Source of the DNA: Syntrophomonas sp.
GTDB taxonomy: Bacteria; Bacillota; Syntrophomonadia; Syntrophomonadales; Syntrophomonadaceae
DNA length: 38,578 bases
Assembly (NCBI RefSeq): GCF_028707975.1
Contig: NZ_JAQVZX010000011.1
Coordinates: 1 to 38,578 of the forward strand
Direction: 5' to 3'
In this document: positions 32,477 through 38,578 of the stretch, piece after piece
Numbering within the stretch: the first letter of the stretch is position 1
Layout: each line of letters begins with the position of its first letter
Notes under the pieces: generated by a model
What the model was told of the DNA's origin: nothing
What the model saw: the letters and a program-made list of their open reading frames with translations, nothing else
Database searches by the model: none
Translations under genes and position numbers: made by a program

Positions 32477-32571
32477 GACTCTACTGCATCGACCGCCCGC
32501 TTTCACCTTCGCCAGCGTTTTGTATATTTATTCAACCCTTATGCAACAAAAGGGGTTTTTGCAGTAGAATC
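32477..32571. repeat. Complete 95-bp copy of the GACTCTACTGC-type element
   Basis: The ends GACTCTACTGCA and TGCAGTAGAATC are inverted repeats with one mismatch. It contains TTTGTATATTTATTCAACCC and CAACAAAAGGGGTTTTTGCA. The CAACCC...GGGGTTTTT part could itself fold as a terminator. It lies 17 nt after the hydE stop. Confidence 0.75.
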
Positions 32572-32587
32572 ATAAATATTTAAGGAT

Positions 32588-33643
32588 TTAACCCTGCTTC
32601 AGTTCCTCCCGGCGCCGAAAATAATGGGGGGAGTCGCCCCATTTCCAATAGCCCAGCTTAAACCCGCCGGCTTCAACCTCCGCCGCTATTTCTTCCATAC
32701 GCTTGTGTTCTTTATTATCATAGAGAGAGTAATCCCCCCGGTTTTCTTCCGGGGTAAGTACCGGCATTATTATGTTGGCACCAGCCATTAATCCCAATCT
32801 CAGTCCTAGCGGATTAATGCTCTGCAAAGCGGTGGAAGCCACCATATTAATATCCGGCATGGTCAGGCGGGCCAGGGCCAGCATTTTGATGGTCAGGGTA
32901 AAGGCATCCCGCTGGCGGTTATCCGGCACCCGCGACAGGGGAGTATCAGAATGGGGGACATAGGGACCCAAACCCAGCATATCAATATCCCTATTTTGAA
33001 AAAAGGCCAGGTCTTGAGCCAGCTGTTCACTGCTTTGTCCGGGCAGTCCTACCATAATCCCCGTACCCACCTGGTAGCCGATATCCTTCAAGGCGTCCAG
33101 GCATTCCAGCCGTCTATCATAAAGCTGGGAGGGAGGATGTATTTTTTTAAACAACTGGGGGTCAGAAGTTTCAATGCGCAAGAGGTAACGATGAGCACCG
33201 GCTTGCCAGAGTTGCAGGTATTGCTGGTAGCTCAATTCGCCCACACTCAAAGTAACCCCCAGGCCCTGATGGCCCCGCTGTCTGCTGCTGAGAATAATCT
33301 CCTCGACGATAGCCGCTAAAAGATCTACCTGATCCGGGCTGTCTATCTCCCCCGACTGCAGGGCAATGGATTGAAAACCCAGGTCGTAAGCCATCATAGC
33401 CAATTCTATTATTTGTTCTTCATCAAGCTGGTAACGATGGATATTTTCGTTGCTTTTCCTCAGGCCGCAATAGAGGCAGTTGCGCGGGCAATAGTTGGAG
33501 AATTCTATGAGTCCACGCAGGTATACCTCCTTTCCCAGCTGTTTAATACGGGTATTATGGGCCGCTTGCAGCAGGGAATTAAGGATTTCCGGCTCATTGC
33601 TGTTTAGAATTTCAACTATTTCTTGTTCTCGGTAAGGGTTCAT
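32588..33643 (-). CDS. hydE: [FeFe]-hydrogenase H-cluster maturase HydE (radical SAM)
   Basis: The protein has 351 residues from ATG 33643, preceded by AAGGAG; the frame is open to TTG 33670 but without a ribosome site. NYCPRNCLYCGLRKSN (C52, C56, C59) binds the radical SAM cluster. FQSIALQSGE, TLSVGELSYQQY and GTGIMVGLPGQS are typical of HydE. HydE acts on the organometallic precursor in building the diiron subcluster. The start overlaps the preceding small gene by 32 nt. HydF, the third maturase, is not encoded in this window. Confidence 0.93.
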   Translation of the reverse strand: MNPYREQEIVEILNSNEPEILNSLLQAAHNTRIKQLGKEVYLRGLIEFSNYCPRNCLYCGLRKSNENIHRYQLDEEQIIELAMMAYDLGFQSIALQSGEIDSPDQVDLLAAIVEEIILSSRQRGHQGLGVTLSVGELSYQQYLQLWQAGAHRYLLRIETSDPQLFKKIHPPSQLYDRRLECLDALKDIGYQVGTGIMVGLPGQSSEQLAQDLAFFQNRDIDMLGLGPYVPHSDTPLSRVPDNRQRDAFTLTIKMLALARLTMPDINMVASTALQSINPLGLRLGLMAGANIIMPVLTPEENRGDYSLYDNKEHKRMEEIAAEVEAGGFKLGYWKWGDSPHYFRRREELKQG

Positions 33644-33956
33644 CTTCAAAACACTCCTTGAGAATAGCAATCAATTGCTCCAGGTCAGCAGGGGAAAGCG
33701 AATTGGCGTTGTCTATCAACAGTCCATATTTATCATTCAGCTTTATGCGCAATGGATTAAAAGGGATATCAACAAAATTTCCCAGCAGCTGTGCCCATCT
33801 TCTACCATAAATCCTGGCCCAGCGCATTTTTATTTGGGGATAAATACGCAATATCTGATTATCGCATAAACGAAGGTATTCCTCACCGTCTTTTTCCGGG
33901 TAGTGGTCAAGATTAATCTTAAGTTCTTCTAAGGATTCCTGCACTTTGTTCACCAC
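33612..33956 (-). CDS. Unknown 114-residue protein inside the hydG-hydE cluster
   Basis: The protein starts at GTG 33956, 11 nt after the hydG stop codon, and overlaps hydE by 32 nt. It opens with a helix (KVQESLEELKINLDHYPEKD), then RIYPQIKMRWARIYGRRWAQLLGNFVDIPFNPLRIKLNDKYGLLIDNA, and ends in an acidic helix. The central block is basic and aromatic. There are no Cys motifs, signal peptide or membrane segment. I do not recognise the family. The tight packing argues for co-expression with the maturases. Confidence 0.75.
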   Translation of the reverse strand: MVNKVQESLEELKINLDHYPEKDGEEYLRLCDNQILRIYPQIKMRWARIYGRRWAQLLGNFVDIPFNPLRIKLNDKYGLLIDNANSLSPADLEQLIAILKECFEDEPLPRTRNS

Positions 33957-33966
33957 CTAGCCTGAA

Positions 33967-35430
33967 TTAGAGGAATAAATCCCTCTCTCCATTCTCTATA
34001 CGCTCCAACATTTCTACTACCGTAGCTCTCACTTGTTCATTGGGGAGAGCTGCCAGTTCCTTATCAATTAAATAGGAAGCCGCCTCTTTGGTTTCTTCGC
34101 TGGCATAGTCTAAAAGGTATTCCTTGAAGGTCAAAATGGCGTTGGGCATACAAAGATTATGGATTTTACCCTTCTTGGCTATTCCCATAAAGCAGCCGCC
34201 GGTACGACCACAGCGATAATCGGCCGTACAGAAGGAAGTGATAAAACCGAGCTTGGCCATGTCCCGGATGGCTTCGTCCAGGCTGCGGTTATCGCCCAGA
34301 ATAAACTGCTGCCGTTGATAGTCCACAGCATCTTCACTATAGCTTCCCACACCTATATTGGAACCGGCATCTATCTGGCTGCAGCCCACCTGAATCACCT
34401 CATTGCGAATCTCCGCATTCTCGCGGGCGGTCAATATCATTCCAGTGTAGGGAACAGAAAGACGAATAACCGTAACCAGTTTTTTGAAGGTCCTATCATC
34501 CACATAATAGCTGTTGTTTTGCAGAAATGGGGTATTCAAAGCAGGCTGCAAGCGGGGAAAGGATATAGTATGGGGTCCAACCCCAGCAAATTTTTCTTCC
34601 AGATCAATGGTATGCATTAAGAGTCCCATTACTTCAAACTTCCAGTCATACAGGCCAAAAAGGGCTCCAATACCCACATCATCCACCCCGGCATCCATAG
34701 CCCGGTGCAGGGCATATAGACGCCAACCGTAATCCGCTTTTAAGCCACGGGGATGAAGCTTTTTGTAAGAAGGATAATGGTAGGTTTCCTGAAAGACCTG
34801 AAAGGTGCCGATGCCTACTTCCTTTAATATACGAAGATCTTCAATGGACATGGGTGCGGCGTTAACATTGACCCGGCGAATTTCACCATTTCCTTCTTTG
34901 GTGGCATAGGCAGTTCTCAGGGTATCGGCAATATAGTTGACATCAGATTTGGGATGTTCTCCATAAACCATAATCAAGCGTTTGTGGCCTTTGCCTATTA
35001 GAGCTTTAACTTCTGCGCTTAACTCCGAGGCATTCATTCTTTTTCTGATGGTTTCCCGGTTATCGCAGCGAAAACCACAATACACACAGTTATTCACACA
35101 ATAGTTGCTGACATAAAGCGGAGCAAAAAAAACAATCCTTCTTCCATAGACCTTATGTTTAATCTGTAGACCGGTAGCATACATTTCCTCCCAGAGCTCT
35201 TCATCAGTGCAATTAAGTAGGGCGGCTGTTTCCGCTGGTTCCAGACGGTTCAGCTCCAGGGCTTTGGCCATGATTTCTCGAATTTGCTGCTTTTCCGGCT
35301 GTTTGTTGGCCATCAGGGTTTCCTGGATAAAGCCTTCGTCGATAAAACTTTTCCCATTATTCTTGTACTTTTCAACCTGCTCTGGCTTAATAACATTATC
35401 AATCCACCGGTTAACTGATACCGCTTCCAT
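33967..35430 (-). CDS. hydG: [FeFe]-hydrogenase H-cluster maturase HydG (tyrosine lyase)
   Basis: The protein has 487 residues, with AAAGGAGGAG before the ATG. YVSNYCVNNCVYCGFRC supplies the radical SAM cluster ligands C111, C115 and C118. HydG splits tyrosine to make CO and cyanide bound to an iron-cysteine synthon. The C-terminal auxiliary cluster motif, usually CX2CX22C, reads CTADYRCGRTGGCFMGIA...HNLC: C401 and C427 are present at the right spacing but position 404 is Asp, with extra Cys at 407 and 413. It is the first gene of hydG-unknown-hydE. Confidence 0.94.
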   Translation of the reverse strand: MEAVSVNRWIDNVIKPEQVEKYKNNGKSFIDEGFIQETLMANKQPEKQQIREIMAKALELNRLEPAETAALLNCTDEELWEEMYATGLQIKHKVYGRRIVFFAPLYVSNYCVNNCVYCGFRCDNRETIRKRMNASELSAEVKALIGKGHKRLIMVYGEHPKSDVNYIADTLRTAYATKEGNGEIRRVNVNAAPMSIEDLRILKEVGIGTFQVFQETYHYPSYKKLHPRGLKADYGWRLYALHRAMDAGVDDVGIGALFGLYDWKFEVMGLLMHTIDLEEKFAGVGPHTISFPRLQPALNTPFLQNNSYYVDDRTFKKLVTVIRLSVPYTGMILTARENAEIRNEVIQVGCSQIDAGSNIGVGSYSEDAVDYQRQQFILGDNRSLDEAIRDMAKLGFITSFCTADYRCGRTGGCFMGIAKKGKIHNLCMPNAILTFKEYLLDYASEETKEAASYLIDKELAALPNEQVRATVVEMLERIENGERDLFL

Positions 35431-35460
35431 ACCAATTCTCCTCCTTTAACCCTTAAACTG

Positions 35461-35500
35461 AATAAAATAAAACCGCTCACCCCGAAAAGAGGTAAGCGGT
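35461..35500 (-). terminator. Intrinsic terminator after the TM1266-family gene
   Basis: On the minus strand ACCGCTTACC pairs with GGTGAGCGGT across CTCTTTTCGG, followed by TTTATTTTATT. It separates the regulator from hydG, so hydG probably has its own start of transcription, or reads through. Confidence 0.7.
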
Positions 35501-35581
35501 CAATACTTACTTTGCTTCCCCCCTTTAACTCAGTTCCTACCTCATTATCAGGGTGCTAATATGCTATTCTTACAATTATTC

Positions 35582-35833
35582 TTAGCTTCCTTTAGTTAAG
35601 GCGCTTTTTACGGTTACCCCGGATATATTTCCTAGTTTCCCGGTTAGGGCTCCCAATTCATCGGTACTGCCGTCTACAATTAAAGCGATAACGGCCAGAT
35701 CTTTTTGACGATAGGGAAGTCCCATGCGACCAATAATCATACTGGCATGGTTAGTTAAAACCTGGTTTACCTGGGGAACGGCATCACGATTCTCCACCAC
35801 TATACCTATTACTCCAATGCGCTTGTCAGACAA
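35582..35833 (-). CDS. TM1266-family iron-only hydrogenase system regulator
   Basis: The protein has 83 residues from TTG 35833; GGAGGGAGG lies 8 nt before it. The frame is open to 35884, but that start has no such site and would exceed the family length of about 80. KRIGVIGIVVENRDAVPQVNQVLTNHASMIIGRMGLPY and the ADELGALTGKLG-like ending (STDELGALTGKLGNISGVTVKS) are an ACT/NikR-C-like ferredoxin fold. Family members sit beside hydEFG and are called putative regulators; DNA binding has not been seen in this sequence. Confidence 0.85.
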   Translation of the reverse strand: MSDKRIGVIGIVVENRDAVPQVNQVLTNHASMIIGRMGLPYRQKDLAVIALIVDGSTDELGALTGKLGNISGVTVKSALTKGS

Positions 35834-35910
35834 GGGCTTTTCCTCCCTCCAACGGAACATCTCTAATTTACCTTTACCTGGCACTAATTGCTGATGGCCA
35901 GTTGATTTAT

Positions 35911-36060
35911 AGCTTGTATAAATATACCGCTCCAGCGTCCTTAATAGCGACCGAAGGGAGCATCAGTTGTGTCCGACAGGGCGCTATGCATGGGCAACAC
36001 CTGCGGCTTGTCTCGCGGCTCAAGGGGTACCGCATCAAAAGGGGTTTTTGCAGTAGAGTC
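35911..36060. repeat. Partial copy of the GACTCTACTGC-type element
   Basis: The right end CAAAAGGGGTTTTTGCAGTA and GAGTC is intact. The interior (ATAAATATACCGCT, CTTAATAGCGACCGAAGGGA) is the reverse complement of the interior of the 20009-20233 copy. The left end is missing. The gap 35834-36244 holds this element, the terminator at 36075-36115 and no gene. Confidence 0.6.
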
Positions 36061-36074
36061 GCAGTTTAATTAAT

Positions 36075-36115
36075 AAAAAAAAGTGCTTATCCTGATAAGG
36101 ACTCAGGATAAGCAC
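36075..36115 (-). terminator. Intrinsic terminator of the second hydC-hydB pair
   Basis: A perfect 13-bp stem, GTGCTTATCCTGA (36083-36095) with TCAGGATAAGCAC (36103-36115), is followed on the minus strand by eight T (plus 36075-36082). Confidence 0.85.
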
Positions 36116-36244
36116 CGTATTAGCTGGATTTCCTGACCCCTCTAAAGCAGCTTATGCCTTTTTATCAGGGACTAAAACTAATTTTATTATTTGTATAATA
36201 CCTTATCAGTAAAAGAAATACCAGTAAAATTTATTTGCAGATAT

Positions 36245-37468
36245 TTAGTTAAACTTGGCCTGGTAGTCAGCATTAAAGTTCTTTATGGTAGTAAGCACCG
36301 GAGCAGGTGCTGCCTGGCCCAGCCCGCACAGGCAGGCTACTGACATTACCTTGCCCAGACGGCCTAGGAGTTCAACATCTTCCGCACTGCCTTCGCCGAC
36401 ATTAAGCCGTTCCATCATTTCATGCATTCTCTTGGTACCTTCGCGGCAGGGTGAACACTTGCCACAGGATTCATGTTCGAAGAATTTGGCGATACGGGCT
36501 ACTACATCTACAATGTCGCGGCTTTCATCCATTACGAAAACTGCACCGGAACCAAGTACGGCACCAATTGAGTTCATGGAGTCAAAATCAATAGGGGTAT
36601 CCAAGTTGGACTCGGGGATAAAACCACCTGATGTTCCACCTATCTGCACCGCTTTGAACTTTTTACCGCCGGCTACACCGCCGCCGAGTCCGAAAATGAC
36701 CTCTCTGATAGTGGTGTTCGTAGGCACTTCGAAAAAGGTGCGGTTATTGACATCGCCAGTCAGGGTTAAAACTTTGGTACCCGGATAATTAGGAGCGCCA
36801 ATGGCTTTGTACCAATCTCCGCCTTTTTCAATAATAATGGGAATGTTGGCGAAGGTTTCAACATTGTTTACAATAGTCGGTTTTTGCCACAAACCAATAA
36901 CCGGTGGAAAGGGAGGTTTGAAGCGGGGTTCACCCCGGTGTCCCTCAATGGATTCAATCAGAGCACTCTCTTCGCCGCAAACATAAGCTCCTCCACCCAT
37001 CCTGACTTCCACATCAAAATCACCCAGTACGCCCTTGGCTTTAGCCTGGGCAATGGCCTGGTTTAAAGTGTCGACTACATAGGGATATTCACCCCGGCAA
37101 TAAATATAGCCTTTTTTGGATCCTATAGCATAACCGCATATAGCCATACCTTCGATTACGCTCTGGGGGTCGTTTTCCATAATGATACGGTCTTTATAGG
37201 TGCCGGGTTCTCCTTCATCCGCATTACAGACCACATATTTTTCTTCCGATTGCACCTGATAAGAGAAATTCCATTTCATACCGGCATTGAAACCAGCACC
37301 CCCGCGTCCTCGCAGATTGGATTTTTTTACTTCTTCAATGACTTCCGTTTGCTTCATGCCGCGGGCCTTTTCCAGTGATTTGTAACCCCCGGCAGCTATA
37401 TAATCATCGATTTTCAGTGGATCAATCTTACCGTAGTTGCGCAAGACTATGCGCATTTCCTCGGCCAT
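36245..37468 (-). CDS. HydB/NuoF-like flavoprotein, copy 2
   Basis: The protein has 407 residues, collinear without gaps with the product of 30388-31611 and identical over most segments (for example IRIVLRNYGKI-like start, SNLRGRGGAGFN, GEPGTYKDR, VPT.TTIRE, ESCGKC.PCREGT). The differences are spread evenly, so this is an old duplication rather than a recent copy. It has the NADH/FMN site and one [4Fe-4S] motif, but no hydA follows. It may serve another oxidoreductase (for example a formate dehydrogenase or a second hydrogenase encoded elsewhere) or act as a spare diaphorase for HydA. Confidence 0.9.
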   Translation of the reverse strand: MAEEMRIVLRNYGKIDPLKIDDYIAAGGYKSLEKARGMKQTEVIEEVKKSNLRGRGGAGFNAGMKWNFSYQVQSEEKYVVCNADEGEPGTYKDRIIMENDPQSVIEGMAICGYAIGSKKGYIYCRGEYPYVVDTLNQAIAQAKAKGVLGDFDVEVRMGGGAYVCGEESALIESIEGHRGEPRFKPPFPPVIGLWQKPTIVNNVETFANIPIIIEKGGDWYKAIGAPNYPGTKVLTLTGDVNNRTFFEVPTNTTIREVIFGLGGGVAGGKKFKAVQIGGTSGGFIPESNLDTPIDFDSMNSIGAVLGSGAVFVMDESRDIVDVVARIAKFFEHESCGKCSPCREGTKRMHEMMERLNVGEGSAEDVELLGRLGKVMSVACLCGLGQAAPAPVLTTIKNFNADYQAKFN

Positions 37469-37497
37469 TGTATTCCCTCCTTTCTTTTTCTTCTGCT

Positions 37498-37944
37498 TTA
37501 CTTGTATTCAGCCAGAACCCCGGATACTTTTTCCGGAGTCATATCTCCATAGGGTTTACTGTTGACGGTAATAACCGGGGTGGCCTGACACTGACCTACG
37601 CATTCGCATAATTCCAGGGTAAACTTTCCGTCAGAAGTGGTATCACCCATCTGGATTCCCAGTTCCTTTTCCAGAGCAGCTATAACTTCAGCGGCACCGG
37701 CTACATGGCAGGGAGCACTTTCACAAATACGGATAACATTTTTGCCTCTCTTTCCCACTTTAAAGTAGGAATAGAATGTGGCTACCCCCCAGGCTTTAGC
37801 GGTTGGAATACCAAAAACCTCAGCGGCAACCCGGATAGCATCTTCCGGAATATAACTGTATTCCCGTTGCAGGGCATGATAGGCTTCTATGATTCCACCG
37901 GGAAGATCCTGGTATTTGCTGATTATATCCTCATAGTTTGCCAT
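37498..37944 (-). CDS. HydC/NuoE-like [2Fe-2S] protein, copy 2
   Basis: The protein has 148 residues; GGGAGGTG is upstream of the ATG. The [2Fe-2S] ligands lie in CESAPCHVAGA and CECVGQC. It aligns without gaps to the product of 31673-32116 from the IISKYQ/IIAQYD start onward, with the same C-terminal AEYK. It is followed after 29 nt by the copy-2 hydB. A TATAAT on the minus strand (plus 37997-38002) may be its -10, but no -35 is clear. Confidence 0.9.
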   Translation of the reverse strand: MANYEDIISKYQDLPGGIIEAYHALQREYSYIPEDAIRVAAEVFGIPTAKAWGVATFYSYFKVGKRGKNVIRICESAPCHVAGAAEVIAALEKELGIQMGDTTSDGKFTLELCECVGQCQATPVITVNSKPYGDMTPEKVSGVLAEYK

Positions 37945-38016
37945 TGGTTAATATTCACCTCCCTGTTATTTAGCATTGTTATTTGAAACACTTACGATTA
38001 TAAATATTACCTCTGG

Positions 38017-38578
38017 TTAAACTGCACTCCTATCCAGAAGCAGTATCGAAACTTCCGAACCTGCTTCCATCGGTGGATGCCCGGGCGGCATATCAATAAG
38101 GGCATTGCAATCTACCAAAGAGCGAATCATACTGGGCTTTTGCCCGGGCAGTATAGATACGGTCCATCCATCTTCGCGGGGTGAAGCCAGAGCCCGGATA
38201 AACCTGCGTGATCCAGTTTTCTTGGCATAAGGGCTGGAACATATGGCATTTACCCGAGGCAACAGAGGTTCAATTCCCTGTAAAGCTCTTAAGGCCGTGG
38301 CGGCAAAAAGATGATAGCCCACAGCACAAGCCGCTGGATTGCCGGAAAGGGAAATAATGAGCCGGGAACCTAGCAGGGCAGCTCCGTTATGGCTTCCTGG
38401 TTGTAGGGGAATCTCCCGAAACAGGGGACGGGCTCTAATTTCATCTATTAGAACATGAATCTCATTAATACCATCGGTATAAGTCCCGCCGGTGGTTATT
38501 ACCAGCTCAGAGTGCTCCAGCATTTGCAAAAGCTGGGATTTGATTTGAGTCATATCCTTTTGGCCAGCCAGTTCAACT
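38017..38578 (-). CDS. moeA: Molybdopterin molybdenumtransferase MoeA, C-terminal part (5' truncated by window)
   Basis: The frame remains open to the window edge (VELAGQKD precedes the internal ATG at 38553), so the gene starts outside. The visible 187 residues include SELVITTGGTYTDGINEI and SLSGNPAACAVGYHLF, the molybdopterin-binding and MoaB-like part of MoeA, followed by the MoeA C-terminal beta domain. MoeA inserts molybdate (or, in anaerobes, the related metal tungstate) into molybdopterin. The usual GGVS(x)GD motif is replaced by GGTYTDG, which is uncommon. A 72-nt gap separates it from copy-2 hydC on the same strand. Confidence 0.8.
   Translation of the reverse strand, partial: VELAGQKDMTQIKSQLLQMLEHSELVITTGGTYTDGINEIHVLIDEIRARPLFREIPLQPGSHNGAALLGSRLIISLSGNPAACAVGYHLFAATALRALQGIEPLLPRVNAICSSPYAKKTGSRRFIRALASPREDGWTVSILPGQKPSMIRSLVDCNALIDMPPGHPPMEAGSEVSILLLDRSAV

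Overview
The window looks like a chromosome segment of a strictly anaerobic, syntrophic Clostridia-type Firmicute. Gene content and order strongly recall Syntrophomonas wolfei: a trimeric [FeFe]-hydrogenase locus, an acetyl-CoA hydrolase/transferase-family gene, and ynbB-glnA-lexA. This identity is inferred from memory and was not checked by search.

Layout: (1) 3-935, the C-terminal end of a superfamily 2 helicase. (2) 936-14546, a type III-B CRISPR-Cas island: a two-repeat mini-array behind a leader-like block, a DUF3800-like nuclease/TPR protein, a Csx15-like small protein, cmr1-cmr2-cmr3, a CARF protein whose toxin-like tail is cut off by an in-frame UGA, cmr4-cmr5-cmr6, a membrane-anchored CARF protein and cas6, then a second copy of the leader-like block with one more repeat. 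No cas1 or cas2 is present. (3) 14539-19939, housekeeping genes: a small HTH protein, ynbB-like PLP enzyme, DUF456 membrane protein, glutamine synthetase, LexA and a TtcA-like protein. (4) 20279-25592, a GlcD/GlcF-like oxidase pair divergent from a CoA-transferase gene; the latter has a sigma-54-type promoter and a dense set of upstream dyads. (5) 25928-28653, murB and a B12-binding radical SAM protein. (6) 28639-37944, all on the minus strand: hydC-hydB-hydA, the maturases hydG and hydE with a small unknown gene between them, a TM1266-family regulator, and a second hydC-hydB pair without hydA. (7) 38017-38578, the C-terminal part of moeA.

In the CRISPR island, Cas6 would process transcripts of the GTAACAATGACC...ATTGAGAC repeats. 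Cmr1-6 would form the RNA-guided complex, and Cas10/Cmr2 (palm motif GGED, no HD domain) would make cyclic oligoadenylate. Two CARF proteins could sense that signal, one at the membrane and one ancestrally carrying a RelE-like toxin. The Csx15-like protein may bind or degrade it. The role of the DUF3800/TPR protein is unknown.

A family of short intergenic elements with GACTCTACTGC-type inverted ends occurs six times between 18484 and 36060. Several intrinsic terminators and one LexA box are visible. No tRNA or rRNA genes were seen.
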